The translations under genes were made by a program, and so were the position numbers. The notes under the pieces were generated by a model. That model saw only the letters and a program-made list of their open reading frames with translations. It made no database searches and was not told where the DNA came from. DNA of 64,000 nucleotides from Nitzschia sp. DOCU1 (lineage: Eukaryota > Bacillariophyta > Bacillariophyceae > Bacillariales > Bacillariaceae): contig OX595998.1 in assembly GCA_951394045.1 (NCBI GenBank), forward strand, positions 1 through 64,000, given 5' to 3'. Position 1 is the first letter of the stretch; every line of letters starts with the position of its first letter. Positions 19,164 through 36,534 of this stretch are shown here, one piece after another.

Positions 19164-19560
19164 GAATAGTCATATCCTGAACATGACCAAAAACAAAAGT
19201 GTATTGGGATGACAAGTCTGGCACAACTTCTTCCAGGAACCACTCACCCATGTCAACCTCCATTGTGCTGCTTTCTTCAGAATCTTCAGAATCTGTGGAG
19301 CTGCTGTCATCACTGCTCGTATCCTCATCCTCATCATCGTCTTCATCTTGATCCATAGCCATGATGGAATCTGCAACACGGATTGACCCCAACAAAAAGT
19401 AACGGTACTGCAGCCTTTCGCTGATAGTATTCCATTGATGCAGTGACATTGTATTTGTTGATTGTTGTAGTTGTAGTTCTGCAGTTGTTGTTGTAGTTGT
19501 AGTTCTACAGCCACCACCCTGCTCGATCATCGGTGTTGTCGTTGTTGTTATTGCGCGCAT
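19164..19560 (-). pseudogene. Harbinger transposase N-terminal fragment (R1)
   Basis: Matches 50601-50997 of R3 (offset 31437). It carries the Thr/Gln-rich start, an Asp/Glu/Ser-rich acidic stretch and the sequence up to FGHVQDMTI. The remainder of the transposase present in R3 is missing because telomere hexamers begin at the breakpoint (19162/19164). No catalytic domain remains. Confidence 0.8.
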
Positions 19561-19979
19561 GCGGGAGAAATTGCCTGTTCTCGGTGGTGTGGGTTGGTCA
19601 TAGCATGCGAAGGCACGCGAAGGTCAAAACTGGCACGAAGAAGTGCCAAATGCAGGAAGCACGCGGGGCAGCACTTTTTTCCGATGTGGTTTCTGTGGAG
19701 AAATCGATTTCTCCGAACAAACTTCCGCACTTTCTGCGTTTGCAGGAAACCTCGATCATCGGTGTTGTCGTTGTTGTTATTGCGCGCATGCGGGAGAAAT
19801 TGCCTGTTCTCGGTGGTGTGGGTTGGTCATAGCATGCGAAGGCGCGGGAAGGTCAAAACTGGCACGAAGAAGTGCCAAATGCAGGAAGCACGCGGGGCAG
19901 CACTTTTTTCCGATGTGGTTTCTGTGGAGAAATCGATTTCTCCGAACAAACTTCCGCACTTTCTGCGTTTGCAGGAAAC
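19522..19979 (+). repeat. 229-bp tandem duplication (R1)
   Basis: Two copies, 19522-19750 and 19751-19979, each starting CTCGATCATCGGTG and ending GCAGGAAAC. They differ at a few bases (GAAGGCACGCGAAGG versus GAAGGCGCGGGAAGG). Each holds the perfect 18-bp palindrome GGAGAAATCGATTTCTCC and a GGCACGAAGAAGTGCC hairpin. The first copy overlaps the transposase 5' end. Confidence 0.93.
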
Positions 19980-20030
19980 CTCTATTATCGCTTTGGCTAG
20001 TATTATCGTTCCAATCAGGGGTCAATTGTT

Positions 20031-20365
20031 CTCTGTAGTATATTGCATAATAACATTCGACTAACTCATAGAGTCCCTTGCCAATGGCATGCCTACAGTC
20101 TAAGTAGTAAATATTCATCGCCTAAGAGAGGGGATGTATTTAGGACAAGGAAATTATTCAGACCATGGGTATCGAGGAGTTGTAGCTAGCCAAGACTTGT
20201 TGGGACGCCTCTAGTTACAGGTGACGCTATCGGCGAATCGACATATGCAAATAAATAAATATATGCGCGATATTTACGTGCGGGGAAAGTTGTTCACAAC
20301 ATGAACGACCGGTTGCAAATATTTGAAAGACGAAAATCTTTCCTCTCGTCAATCTTGTTGTTGGA
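20031..20365 (+). repeat. Partial LTR, gypsy family 2 (R1)
   Basis: Matches the middle of the solo LTR at 29720-30337 (from CTCTGTAGTATATTGC to TTGTTGTTGGA) and is a related but distinct sequence from the intact gypsy LTR. Both ends are missing. It joins directly to an internal gag fragment, and R1 has lost 15 bases at this join compared with R2 and R3. Confidence 0.87.
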
Positions 20366-21738
20366 TGTCGAGAGATTACTTCGGGTCGGAGCACGCCTAC
20401 CGGCGCCTAAAGCAATACCTCCGCTACCATGTCTTCATGATGGAGATGTCCCTAGCCGACTTCCGCGCTGAGCTCCTGCGACAAAACAGAATGTTGGCCC
20501 ACTTTCCGATCCCTGAGGACAAGGCAACATGTGAGGCGTTCGACGACGAAGAGCTCGTGGAGATACTCGATCGGGCGAAGAGGCTTGAGTGGCAGAGAGA
20601 CCTATGAGCCTCGACGATTACTATAAGTATCTTGAGAAGCTCGAAGCCAAGCACGTCTTTGACGATGCGATGAAAAAGAACAAAGAAAAGAAAAAAGAAG
20701 CCGGCCAGTCCGAAGGCGAAAGCAAAGACGGTGGCAAGAAACGTAAGCAAGGCAAAGACCGTAAAAAGAGCAAGAAGGGGGACCAAAAGGAACCCTGTAA
20801 GCATTGCGGCAGGTTCCATCCGGCCCCTGACGACAAGTGTTGGAGTCTCCCTGGCAATGCCAAAGATCGTCCGAACAAGTGTCCGAGAGGCAACGGTGAG
20901 AACATGTTCTCGGTGCTCCAAATGGTCACTGTCATCAAAGCCCTCACCAAGAAACAGTCTAAGAAAGACAAAGGTAAAGCCAAAACCAAAAGCAAGTAAG
21001 CTTCCAGCTGAACAAACAGGCAGACTGTAGCAGTAGTGAAAGTAGCGATTCTGATAGCGACTACATGGACTGCAACGGCGAAAATGAACAGAGTTTTGCT
21101 ATTCGAATGCCACGCCCTGGAATAGAGTCGAATAGGAAAATTGCCGGGCGGCTAACTACAGAAATAGTTGTCGAAGCTTTTAATCCTAGAGGTGAATCCT
21201 ACATCCTTAGAACTCTTCTAGATCCGGGACTAGTCGTTCCATCGTTCTTAAGGACTTTGTGATGCTTAGCCAGCTCGTTCCTACTGGGAAACGAGTTACT
21301 ACTTGGACTGAAATAGTTGTCGAAGCTTTAAATCCTAGAGGTGAATCCTACGTCCTTAGAACTCTTCTAGATACGGGTTCTAGTCGTTCCATCGTTCTTA
21401 AGAACTTTGAAAACCAAAAGGCAAGTAATCTTCCAGCTGAACAAACAGGCAGACAGTAGCAGTAATGAAAGTAGCGATTCTGATAGCGACTACATGGACT
21501 GCAACGGCGAAAATGAACATAGTTTTGCTATTCGAACGTCACACCCTGGGATAGTGTCGAATAGGAAAATTGCCAGGCGGCTAACTACAGAAATAGTTGT
21601 CGAAGCTTTTAATCCTAGAGGTGAATCCTACATCCTTAGAACTCTTCTAGATCCGGGACTAGTCGTTCCATCGTTCTTAAGAACTTTGTGATGCTTAGCC
21701 AGCTCGTTCCTACTGGGAAACGAGTTACTACTTGGACT
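20366..21738 (+). pseudogene. Gypsy family 2 gag-protease shards (R1)
   Basis: Gag from SRDYFGSEHAYRR to WQRDL ends at a stop near 20607. A 28-nt internal deletion relative to intact gypsy gag shifts the frame, and gag resumes as SLDDYYKYLEK through a zinc knuckle (CKHCGRFHPAPDDKC) to about 20999. After that, three overlapping copies of the protease region (IVVEAFNPRGESYILRTLLD) alternate DTGSS and damaged DPGL versions. Pol is absent. The same broken order is in R2 and R3, so decay preceded the duplications. Confidence 0.88.
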
Positions 21739-22247
21739 TCGATTTAACTACTGTGGATCACTTCGAAAGGCCTCCCTGGTGCCAGTCGACAAGTGGAAAC
21801 AATCGCCAAGTTTCCAGATCACTCTCCCGGTACCACTTTATTGATGAAAAACATTTCGTCAATAAAGATGCCTACAATAACAAGGTCCGCGTCAATCCAC
21901 TTGATGGGAGCATCCGTGCCATCCCAGTTTCGGGAAACTTCCGCAATCCGGTTAATATGATTGCGATCATCCGATGTTGTGGCGGGGAACCAGTGATGCA
22001 CTACATGATCGGGAAGGAGAACGGCACGGCTGCTCTCTTCACTGCGTAAATCGAGCACCTCCTGGCTCATAATTGGTTCCAGGAGGGCAACCTCCTCATT
22101 ATGGATAATGCAGCAATCCACACCAGCGCGGAGGCAAGTCACATCTCGGATCTGTTGTTCTCCTACGGAGTTCTGGTGGTCCCAATGCCAACGAGGGCCC
22201 CAGAACTCAACCCTATTGAGTTCTGCTTCCACATTATCGCGTGCAGA
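21739..22247 (+). pseudogene. IS630/Tc1-mariner type transposase core (R1)
   Basis: Encodes an RNase H-fold DDE endonuclease fragment. The first Asp is in FIDEKHF, the second in LIMDNAAIH, and the Glu in PELNPIEFCF. The helix-turn-helix N-terminus and the C-terminus are missing and there are no terminal inverted repeats. In R1 a TAA (in GCGTAAATCGAG) interrupts the frame at about 22046; R2 lacks the surrounding 9 bases and reads through. The left side joins the gypsy protease shard and the right side joins a reverse-transcriptase fragment. Confidence 0.85.
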
Positions 22248-22391
22248 TAATGGGATGATAGATGCCCGAGACCCCGAATGGCTCCAGTGGGCATTCGATT
22301 CCCTCACTGTGTTGTTCAATCGGGTAGGGCTGGAAACAAATACAACAAAGACAGAAGCCATGACGTGTGTTGAAATCTCTCGTAACTCGTA
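22245..22391 (+). pseudogene. Non-LTR reverse transcriptase fragment (R1)
   Basis: Begins ADNGMIDARDPEWLQWAFD, resembling the YADDG catalytic block with the second Asp changed to Asn. It continues TVLFNRVGLETNTTKTEAM, as in the thumb-proximal part of non-LTR-type reverse transcriptases. It is fused to the preceding transposase fragment in another frame and stops at a TAG. Confidence 0.72.
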
Positions 22392-22641
22392 GTGTTCCTG
22401 CTCGACTAACTTGACTGTAGTTGACTAGCTCGGCTGTAGTCTTTTCGTAGCAGGTCTCTAGACAATACTCGTTGGTGGTGCACCAGAAGTTCCTCTCTCA
22501 AAGCTTCTGCTAAATATTGTGATTATCTACTAGTGCTAGACGTTCTTTCCCCTTGGTACTCGTAATGACCCGATCGATCTTGTTCGATGGTCCCACAGGA
22601 CCGACTCTGATCTTCGTTCCTTCAGTCTACTAGTTCGAAGT
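22392..22641. other. Spacer inside the R1 mosaic
   Basis: No motif or open frame of note. Probably decayed sequence between the reverse-transcriptase block and the C2H2 block of the same original element. Confidence 0.4.
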
Positions 22642-22941
22642 ATGCCATCCCTACACTGTCCTGTGGATGGCTGCGTTGCTCAACTGCACTCAAGAGACGG
22701 TCTCCGGCGCCATTTCTGCCATCATCATCCCAGGGATTGCATTCTAGAAGAAGGCTCGCAGCCTCTTCCAAAGTGCGAAATGTGCGGGATGCATGTACCT
22801 CCAGCGGCCTCCTGTACGGGGACATGGGTGTATCCCAGTGTTTCCTCGGCCCTAAACATAGCTGGCCTCCATACGGTGGACCACTATGCTGGGGTGCGCC
22901 AACGGCGGTTCGTTGACAAGGTCGCAACCCGGCCCATCTGA
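22642..22941 (+). pseudogene. C2H2-type tail of a reverse-transcriptase element (R1)
   Basis: CPVDGC, then LRRHFCHHHPRD, then PLPKCEMCGMHVPP match the zinc-binding C-terminal tail often found after reverse-transcriptase domains in stramenopile elements. The frame shifts after MHVPP, so the second half of the 99-codon frame is not genuine. Its position 260 bp after the reverse-transcriptase fragment supports a shared origin. Confidence 0.65.
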
Positions 22942-23867
22942 CTACTCTGCGGCAATAGCCGGTGGCACTCAGGCTCCCAGAGCCGGCTGCTCTCGTGGAA
23001 CCAGCCAATCCAAGGCACGGTGGTGGTGGGTTTGGACGTGTCTAGCGGAGAGGATGAGGAATAGCCGCTCCTACGGAATGAATACTCAAGCGACCAAAGG
23101 CCGCTGAAGAACTGGATACCTGGCGCATACCCCCAGCATCCTTGGATCCTGTTGTTCCCATCTTTTGGTAGTGGGATATGTTTGTTAAAATGAAAATGGC
23201 ACCCAAAAAGTTATGACATAGGGCGAAGAAGGGGCGAAACAAGGAGGAATCAAAGCTGATGACCATGCCTAATGTATCGCCGAATAGTGTGCTTGGAAGG
23301 AAGTGCACCTTGTTCCCGGCATGCAATATTCTGTGGAGCATCGAGCTGTTGTTGCTCGATTGCAAGTCATCCAGCAGAAAGGGCGAGCTTTAGGGTTAGG
23401 GTTAACCTTTGCAGACACCATGTGGAAAAATTCATCATGTTTGTGTTCTTGCAGGACGAACGTAGTCCTTTTTCGACACTTTGCCATTCACCATGGTGCT
23501 TGGTAGTCAACTACAGTATCCTCGAACACAGTATCATAGAGATATGGATGTAATGCTGATGCTGAAAATACACGCATGGCCCGTGGAATGTAATTTTTCG
23601 TAGAATTGTGTAGGATTATTGACATGGGAGGTTTTCGATGTCCCATCAACGTTTTGGAGACGTTGTAACGAGCGGTTTGATGCCGGCAGCCAGATGATTT
23701 GCACTATGTAGCGGGTGGTGGACAGCATTGGGTCGTTCGGCTTCATCGAGTAAATCATGCATGGGGCTGGATGACTCGGGAGTATCAATCCATCATGAGT
23801 CGTTGCCTTGCAATTCAACAAAAATGTAGCCTTCACAGGAGCTCGTCCTATGGTTGTCGGGTCAGCC
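22942..23867. other. R1 unassigned segment with a tiny telomere-like motif
   Basis: No gene recognised. It contains TTTAGGGTTAGGGTTAACC (near 23391-23409), in the opposite orientation to the other telomere tracts, and the insertion target CAGCC at 23863-23867. It is nearly identical in R2 (34894-35819) and R3 (54394-55319). Confidence 0.6.
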
Positions 23868-28974
<5,107 letters not shown>

Positions 28975-28999
28975 CCTTCAAACGGGAGTTTTAAAACTG

Positions 29000-30337
<1,338 letters not shown>

Positions 30338-30976
30338 AGAAACCTCCTTGTTGCATTGGAGCATCATCCTTTTCATCACCATTCTTCTCAAAAGCAAATA
30401 AAGTCCGTTGCGACTCTCATGATAATGCTCAGATCTGAGCAGTGTGCACTATTATGCTGCTATTGATGCCGATTTCGATTTGTGGTCATAGTCATGGTCA
30501 TAAAATCATGGATGTTGTGATCCAAAGATGCATTTCCTAACAGACAGTCAGCCGTGCGCGCCGCCTTTCCAACGCCGGACAGAGCAGGCATGCGATTACA
30601 TTCCACGTGGATGACAGCAGACGTAATCGACGAAGCGGCGCCCCGAATCGAATTCTCACGATGACGCGAGGATCCTGTGGACGTTGGGATTTCAACCAAC
30701 ATTGAGACGCCCAGACGATGATCACTGGGCGACTTGGCTCGCTTCAAAATCGCATTGCTACGTGGAAGCTGTTGGCTCCGGTAGTGACCTCGAAGAAGGA
30801 ACCGATGTATTCAGCACAAAGTTAAAGAGGAGCTCCACCATTGAGCTTGGTCTCTGCTGGGCATGATACGTTACAAGACGTGGTCTATCGCAATGAACAT
30901 GTTTATTTGATTTAAGAGCCACGCAGACTTCCACTGGTTGAAACTCGGGGGTGCGACTTGAGGTATCTTTACTTGC
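30338..30976. other. R1 right end: homologue of the gene A 3' flank
   Basis: Corresponds to 36535-37173 in R2 and 56035-56673 in R3, where gene A follows downstream. R1 breaks off at TATCTTTACTTGC (about 30976), before gene A, and joins R2's partial LTR. It contains ATTCCACGTGG (30600-30610), a motif repeated in the gene flanks. Short open frames here have no recognisable content. Confidence 0.7.
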
Positions 30977-31288
30977 TACTCATAGAGTCCCTTGCCAATG
31001 GCATGCCTACAGTCTAAGTAGTAAATATTCATCGCCTAAGAGAGGGGATGTATTTAGGACAAGGAAATAATTCAGACCATGGGTATCGAGGAGTTGTAGC
31101 TAGCCAAGACTTGTTGGGACGCCTCTAGTTACAGGTGACGCTATCGGCGAATCGACATATGCAAATAAATAAATATATGCGCGATATTTACGTGCGGGGA
31201 AAGTTGTTCACAACATGAACGACCGGTTGCAAATATTTGAAAGACGAAAATCTTTCCTCTCGTCAATCTTGTTGTTGGAAGTCAATCC
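30977..31288 (+). repeat. Partial LTR, gypsy family 2 (R2 left boundary)
   Basis: Begins inside the LTR at CTCATAGAGTCCC and ends AAGTCAATCC, shorter on the left than the R1 and R3 copies. The abrupt start marks the junction between tandem segments R1 and R2. Confidence 0.85.
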
Positions 31289-33316
31289 AAACGATGTCGA
31301 GAGATTACTTCGGGTCGGAGCACGCCTACCGGCGCCTAAAGCAATACCTCCGCTACCATGTCTTCATGATGGAGATGTCCCTAGCCGACTTCCGCGCTGA
31401 GCTCCTGCGACAAAACAGAATGTTGGCCCACTTTCCGATCCCTGAGGACAAGGCAACATGTGAGGCGTTCGACGACGAAGAGCTCGTGGAGATACTCGAT
31501 CGGGCGAAGAGGCTTGAGTGGCAGAGAGACCTATGAGCCTCGACGATTACTATAAGTATCTTGAGAAGCTCGAAGCCAAGCACGTCTTTGACGATGCGAT
31601 GAAAAAGAACAAAGAAAAGAAAAAAGAAGCCGGCCAGTCCGAAGGCGAAAGCAAAGACGGTGGCAAGAAACGTAAGCAAGGCAAAGACCGTAAAAAGAGC
31701 AAGAAGGGGGACCAAAAGGAACCCTGTAAGCATTGCGGCAGGTTCCATCCGGCCCCTGACGACAAGTGTTGGAGTCTCCCTGGCAATGCCAAAGATCGTC
31801 CGAACAAGTGTCCGAGAGGCAACGGTGAGAACATGTTCTCGGTGCTCCAAATGGTCACTGTCATCAAAGCCCTCACCAAGAAACAGTCTAAGAAAGACAA
31901 AGGTAAAGCCAAAACCAAAAGCAAGTAAGCTTCCAGCTGAACAAACAGGCAGACTGTAGCAGTAGTGAAAGTAGCGATTCTGATAGCGACTACATGGACT
32001 GCAACGGCGAAAATGAACAGAGTTTTGCTATTCGAATGCCACGCCCTGGAATAGAGTCGAATAGGAAAATTGCCGGGCGGCTAACTACAGAAATAGTTGT
32101 CGAAGCTTTTAATCCTAGAGGTGAATCCTACATCCTTAGAACTCTTCTAGATCCGGGACTAGTCGTTCCATCGTTCTTAAGGACTTTGTGATGCTTAGCC
32201 AGCTCGTTCCTACTGGGAAACGAGTTACTACTTGGACTGAAATAGTTGTCGAAGCTTTAAATCCTAGAGGTGAATCCTACGTCCTTTCCTCTCGTCAATC
32301 TTGTTGTTGGAAGTCAATCCAAACGATGTCGAGAGATTACTTCGGGTCGGAGCACGCCTACCGGCGCCTAAAGCAATACCTCCGCTACCATGTCTTCATG
32401 ATGGAGATGTCCCTAGCCGACTTCCGCGCTGAGCTCCTGCGACAAAACAGAATGTTGGCCCACTTTCCGATCCCTGAGGACAAGGCAACATGTGAGGCGT
32501 TCGACGACGAAGAGCTCGTGGAGATACTCGATCGGGCGAAGAGGCTTGAGTGGCAGAGAGACCTATGAGCCTCGACGATTACTATAAGTATCTTGAGAAG
32601 CTCGAAGCCAAGCACGTCTTTGACGATGCGATGAAAAAGAACAAAGAAAAGAAAAAAGAAGCCGACCAGTCCGAAGGCGAAAGCAAAGACGGTGGCAAGA
32701 AACGTAAGCAAGGCAAAGACCGTAAAAAGAGCAAGAAGGGGGACCAAAAGGAACCCTGTAAGCATTGCGGCAGGTTCCATCCGGCCCCTGACGACAAGTG
32801 TTGGAGTCTCCCTGGCAATGCCAAAGATCGTCCGAACAAGTGTCCGAGAGGCAACGGTGAGAACATGTTCTCGGTGCTCCAAATGGTCACTGTCATCAAA
32901 GCCCTCACCAAGAAACAGTCTAAGAAAGACAAAGGTAAAGCCAAAACCAAAAGCAAGTAAGCTTCCAGCTGAACAAACAGGCAGACTGTAGCAGTAGTGA
33001 AAGTAGCGATTCTGATAGCGACTACATGGACTGCAACGGCGAAAATGAACAGAGTTTTGCTATTCGAATGCCACGCCCTGGAATAGAGTCGAATAGGAAA
33101 ATTGCCGGGCGGCTAACTACAGAAATAGTTGTCGAAGCTTTTAATCCTAGAGGTGAATCCTACATCCTTAGAACTCTTCTAGATCCGGGACTAGTCGTTC
33201 CATCGTTCTTAAGGACTTTGTGATGCTTAGCCAGCTCGTTCCTACTGGGAAACGAGTTACTACTTGGACTGAAATAGTTGTCGAAGCTTTAAATCCTAGA
33301 GGTGAATCCTACGTCC
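31253..33316 (+). repeat. 1032-bp tandem duplication within R2
   Basis: 31253-32284 is repeated at 32285-33316 (offset exactly 1032). The join is at TCCTTTCCTCTCG, where a protease shard runs into the LTR end. The copies differ by a G-to-A change at about 32664. R1 and R3 have one copy only, so this duplication is private to R2. Confidence 0.93.
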
Positions 33317-33699
33317 TTAGAACTCTTCTAGATACGGGTTCTAGTCGTTCCATCGTTCTTAAGAACTTTGAAAACCAAAAGGCAAGTAATCTTCCAGCTG
33401 AACAAACAGGCAGACAGTAGCAGTAATGAAAGTAGCGATTCTGATAGCGACTACATGGACTGCAACGGCGAAAATGAACATAGTTTTGCTATTCGAACGT
33501 CACACCCTGGAATAGTGTCGAATAGGAAAATTGCCAGGCGGCTAACTACAGAAATAGTTGTCGAAGCTTTTAATCCTAGAGGTGAATCCTACATCCTTAG
33601 AACTCTTCTAGATCCGGGACTAGTCGTTCCATCGTTCTTAAGAACTTTGTGATGCTTAGCCAGCTCGTTCCTACTGGGAAACGAGTTACTACTTGGACT
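31294..33699 (+). pseudogene. Gypsy family 2 gag-protease shards, doubled (R2)
   Basis: Same broken gag (with the 28-nt deletion and frame shift) and protease shards as R1, present twice because of the 1032-bp tandem duplication. The zinc-knuckle blocks lie near 31720 and 32755. Confidence 0.88.
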
Positions 33700-34202
33700 T
33701 CGATTTAACTACTGTGGATCACTTCGAAAGGCCTCCCTGGTGCCAGTCGACAAGTGGAAACAATCGCCAAGTTTCCAGATCACTCTCCCGGTACCACTTT
33801 ATTGATGAAAAACATTTCGTCAATAAAGATGCCTACAATAACAAGGTCCGCGTCAATCCACTTGATGGGAGCATCCGTGCCATCCCAGTTTCGGGAAACT
33901 TCCGCAATCCGGTTAATATGATTGCGATCATCCGATGTTGTGGCGGGGAACCAGTGATGCACTACATGATCGGGAAGGAGAACGGCACGGCTGCTCTCTT
34001 CACTGCGTACCTCCTGGCTCATAATTGGTTCCAGGAGGGCAACCTCCTCATTATGGATAATGCAGCAATCCACACCAGCGCGGAGGCAAGTCACATCTCG
34101 GATCTGTTGTTCTCCTACGGAGTTCTGGTGGTCCCAATGCCAACGAGGGCCCCAGAACTCAACCCTATTGAGTTCTGCTTCCACATTATCGCGTGCAGAT
34201 AA
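33700..34202 (+). pseudogene. IS630/Tc1-mariner type transposase core (R2)
   Basis: The best-preserved of three copies. It lacks the 9-bp segment carrying the TAA of R1 and R3, so the frame is continuous from before FIDEKHF through LIMDNAAIH and ELNPIEF to the TAA at 34200-34202. N- and C-terminal parts of a full transposase are still missing, so it is not expected to be active. Confidence 0.85.
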
Positions 34203-34343
34203 TGGGATGATAGATGCCCGAGACCCCGAATGGCTCCAGTGGGCATTCGATTCCCTCACTGTGTTGTTCAATCGGGTAGGGCTGGAAACAAATACAACAA
34301 AGACAGAAGCCATGACGTGTGTTGAAATCTCTCGTAACTCGTA
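34197..34343 (+). pseudogene. Non-LTR reverse transcriptase fragment (R2)
   Basis: Same ADNGMIDARDPEWLQ to KTEAM block as R1, joined to the transposase end at the same base. Confidence 0.7.
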
Positions 34344-34593
34344 GTGTTCCTGCTCGACTAACTTGACTGTAGTTGACTAGCTCGGCTGTAGTCTTTTCGT
34401 AGCAGGTCTCTAGACAATACTCGTTGGTGGTGCACCAGAAGTTCCTCTCTCAAAGCTTCTGCTAAATATTGTGATTATCTACTAGTGCTAGACGTTCTTT
34501 CCCCTTGGTACTCGTAATGACCCGATCGATCTTGTTCGATGGTCCCACAGGACCGACTCTGATCTTCGTTCCTTCAGTCTACTAGTTCGAAGT

Positions 34594-34893
34594 ATGCCAT
34601 CCCTACACTGTCCTGTGGATGGCTGCGTTGCTCAACTGCACTCAAGAGACGGTCTCCGGCGCCATTTCTGCCATCATCATCCCAGGGATTGCATTCTAGA
34701 AGAAGGCTCGCAGCCTCTTCCAAAGTGCGAAATGTGCGGGATGCATGTACCTCCAGCGGCCTCCTGTACGGGGACATGGGTGTATCCCAGTGTTTCCTCG
34801 GCCCTAAACATAGCTGGCCTCCATACGGTGGACCACTATGCTGGGGTGCGCCAACGGCGGTTCGTTGACAAGGTCGCAACCCGGCCCATCTGA
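34594..34893 (+). pseudogene. C2H2-type tail fragment (R2)
   Basis: Appears identical in content to 22642-22941. Zinc ligands are seen in CPVDGC, RRHFCHHH and CEMCG; the frame is broken after MHVPP. Confidence 0.63.
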
Positions 34894-35916
34894 CTACTCT
34901 GCGGCAATAGCCGGTGGCACTCAGGCTCCCAGAGCCGGCTGCTCTCGTGGAACCAGCCAATCCAAGGCACGGTGGTGGTGGGTTTGGACGTGTCTAGCGG
35001 AGAGGATGAGGAATAGCCGCTCCTACGGAATGAATACTCAAGCGACCAAAGGCCGCTGAAGAACTGGATACCTGGCGCATACCCCCAGCATCCTTGGATC
35101 CTGTTGTTCCCATCTTTTGGTAGTGGGATATGTTTGTTAAAATGAAAATGGCACCCAAAAAGTTATGACATAGGGCGAAGAAGGGGCGAAACAAGGAGGA
35201 ATCAAAGCTGATGACCATGCCTAATGTATCGCCGAATAGTGTGCTTGGAAGGAAGTGCACCTTGTTCCCGGCATGCAATATTCTGTGGAGCATCGAGCTG
35301 TTGTTGCTCGATTGCAAGTCATCCAGCAGAAAGGGCGAGCTTTAGGGTTAGGGTTAACCTTTGCAGACACCATGTGGAAAAATTCATCATGTTTGTGTTC
35401 TTGCAGGACGAACGTAGTCCTTTTTCGACACTTTGCCATTCACCATGGTGCTTGGTAGTCAACTACAGTATCCTCGAACACAGTATCATAGAGATATGGA
35501 TGTAATGCTGATGCTGAAAATACACGCATGGCCCGTGGAATGTAATTTTTCGTAGAATTGTGTAGGATTATTGACATGGGAGGTTTTCGATGTCCCATCA
35601 ACGTTTTGGAGACGTTGTAACGAGCGGTTTGATGCCGGCAGCCAGATGATTTGCACTATGTAGCGGGTGGTGGACGGCATTGGGTCGTTCGGCTTCATCG
35701 AGTAAATCATGCATGGGGCTGGATGACTCGGGAGTATCAATCCATCATGAGTCGTTGCCTTGCAATTCAACAAAAATGTAGCCTTCACAGGAGCTCGTCC
35801 TATGGTTGTCGGGTCAGCCAAGCTGCAAGAGTAGCTGCCGAGACCCAGCGGTGTGACATGGTGGTGGCAAGTCTTTTGTTGCTGCCAGTGGCGTTGTTGT
35901 CGTTGGCGAGTAAAAA
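34894..35916. other. R2 unassigned segment with intact gypsy insertion site
   Basis: No gene recognised. It holds the unfilled CAGCC site (35815-35819) into which gypsy copy 2 inserted in R1, and the short TTTAGGGTTAGGGTTAACC motif near 35342. Confidence 0.65.
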
Positions 35917-36534
35917 TGCCATACCCCACAGAGACGCATAAATAGTTTAGTCCTTTTAGTCACATACGCTGGTAGTCTTAGTAGTCGTAGACGAACGGAG
36001 TCGTCCGCTGGACGGATGACGTACAGACAGCTAACGGACACGGACAAGAATGAGCGGTGACGTCGTCGCTAACGGCGCACCGACGCAGCGATCCAAAGAG
36101 TCGCAGCATTGCACATGATTGCGCTCTGTAGTATATTGCATAATAACATTCGACTAACTCGTAGAGTCCCTTGCCAACGGCATGGCTACAGTCTAAGTAG
36201 TAAATATTCATCGCCTAAGAGAGGGGATGTATTTAGGACAAGGAAATAATTCAGACCATGGGTATCGAGGAGTCGTAGCTAGCCAAGACTCGGGACGCCT
36301 CTAGTTACAGGCGATGCTATCGTCGAATCGACATATTCAAATAAATAAATATATGCGCGTTATTTACGCGCGGGGAAAGTCGTTCACAAAATGAACGACC
36401 GGTTGCAAATGTTTGAAAGACGAAAATCTTTCTTCTCGTCAATCTTGTTGTTGGAAGTCAATCTAATAGAAGTAACATAGGTCTCACAATTATCATCGTC
36501 TTTATTTCTTTATCGTCACCCCCGGGATAGGGCA
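35917..36534 (+). repeat. Solo LTR, gypsy family 2 (R2)
   Basis: 618 bp, same flanks (AAAAA / AGAAA) and position as the R1 and R3 solo LTRs. Confidence 0.9.

Noticed and set aside
20424..20921. 165-codon hydrophobic minus-strand frame resembling a membrane protein (also in R2 and R3)
   Set aside because: Antisense of the Lys/Glu-rich gag fragment, whose reverse complement reads as Phe/Leu-rich.
30460..30747. 95-codon minus-strand frame repeated in R1, R2 and R3
   Set aside because: Conserved only because the DNA is recently duplicated; no start context or domain, and it is not preserved in the diverged R4.
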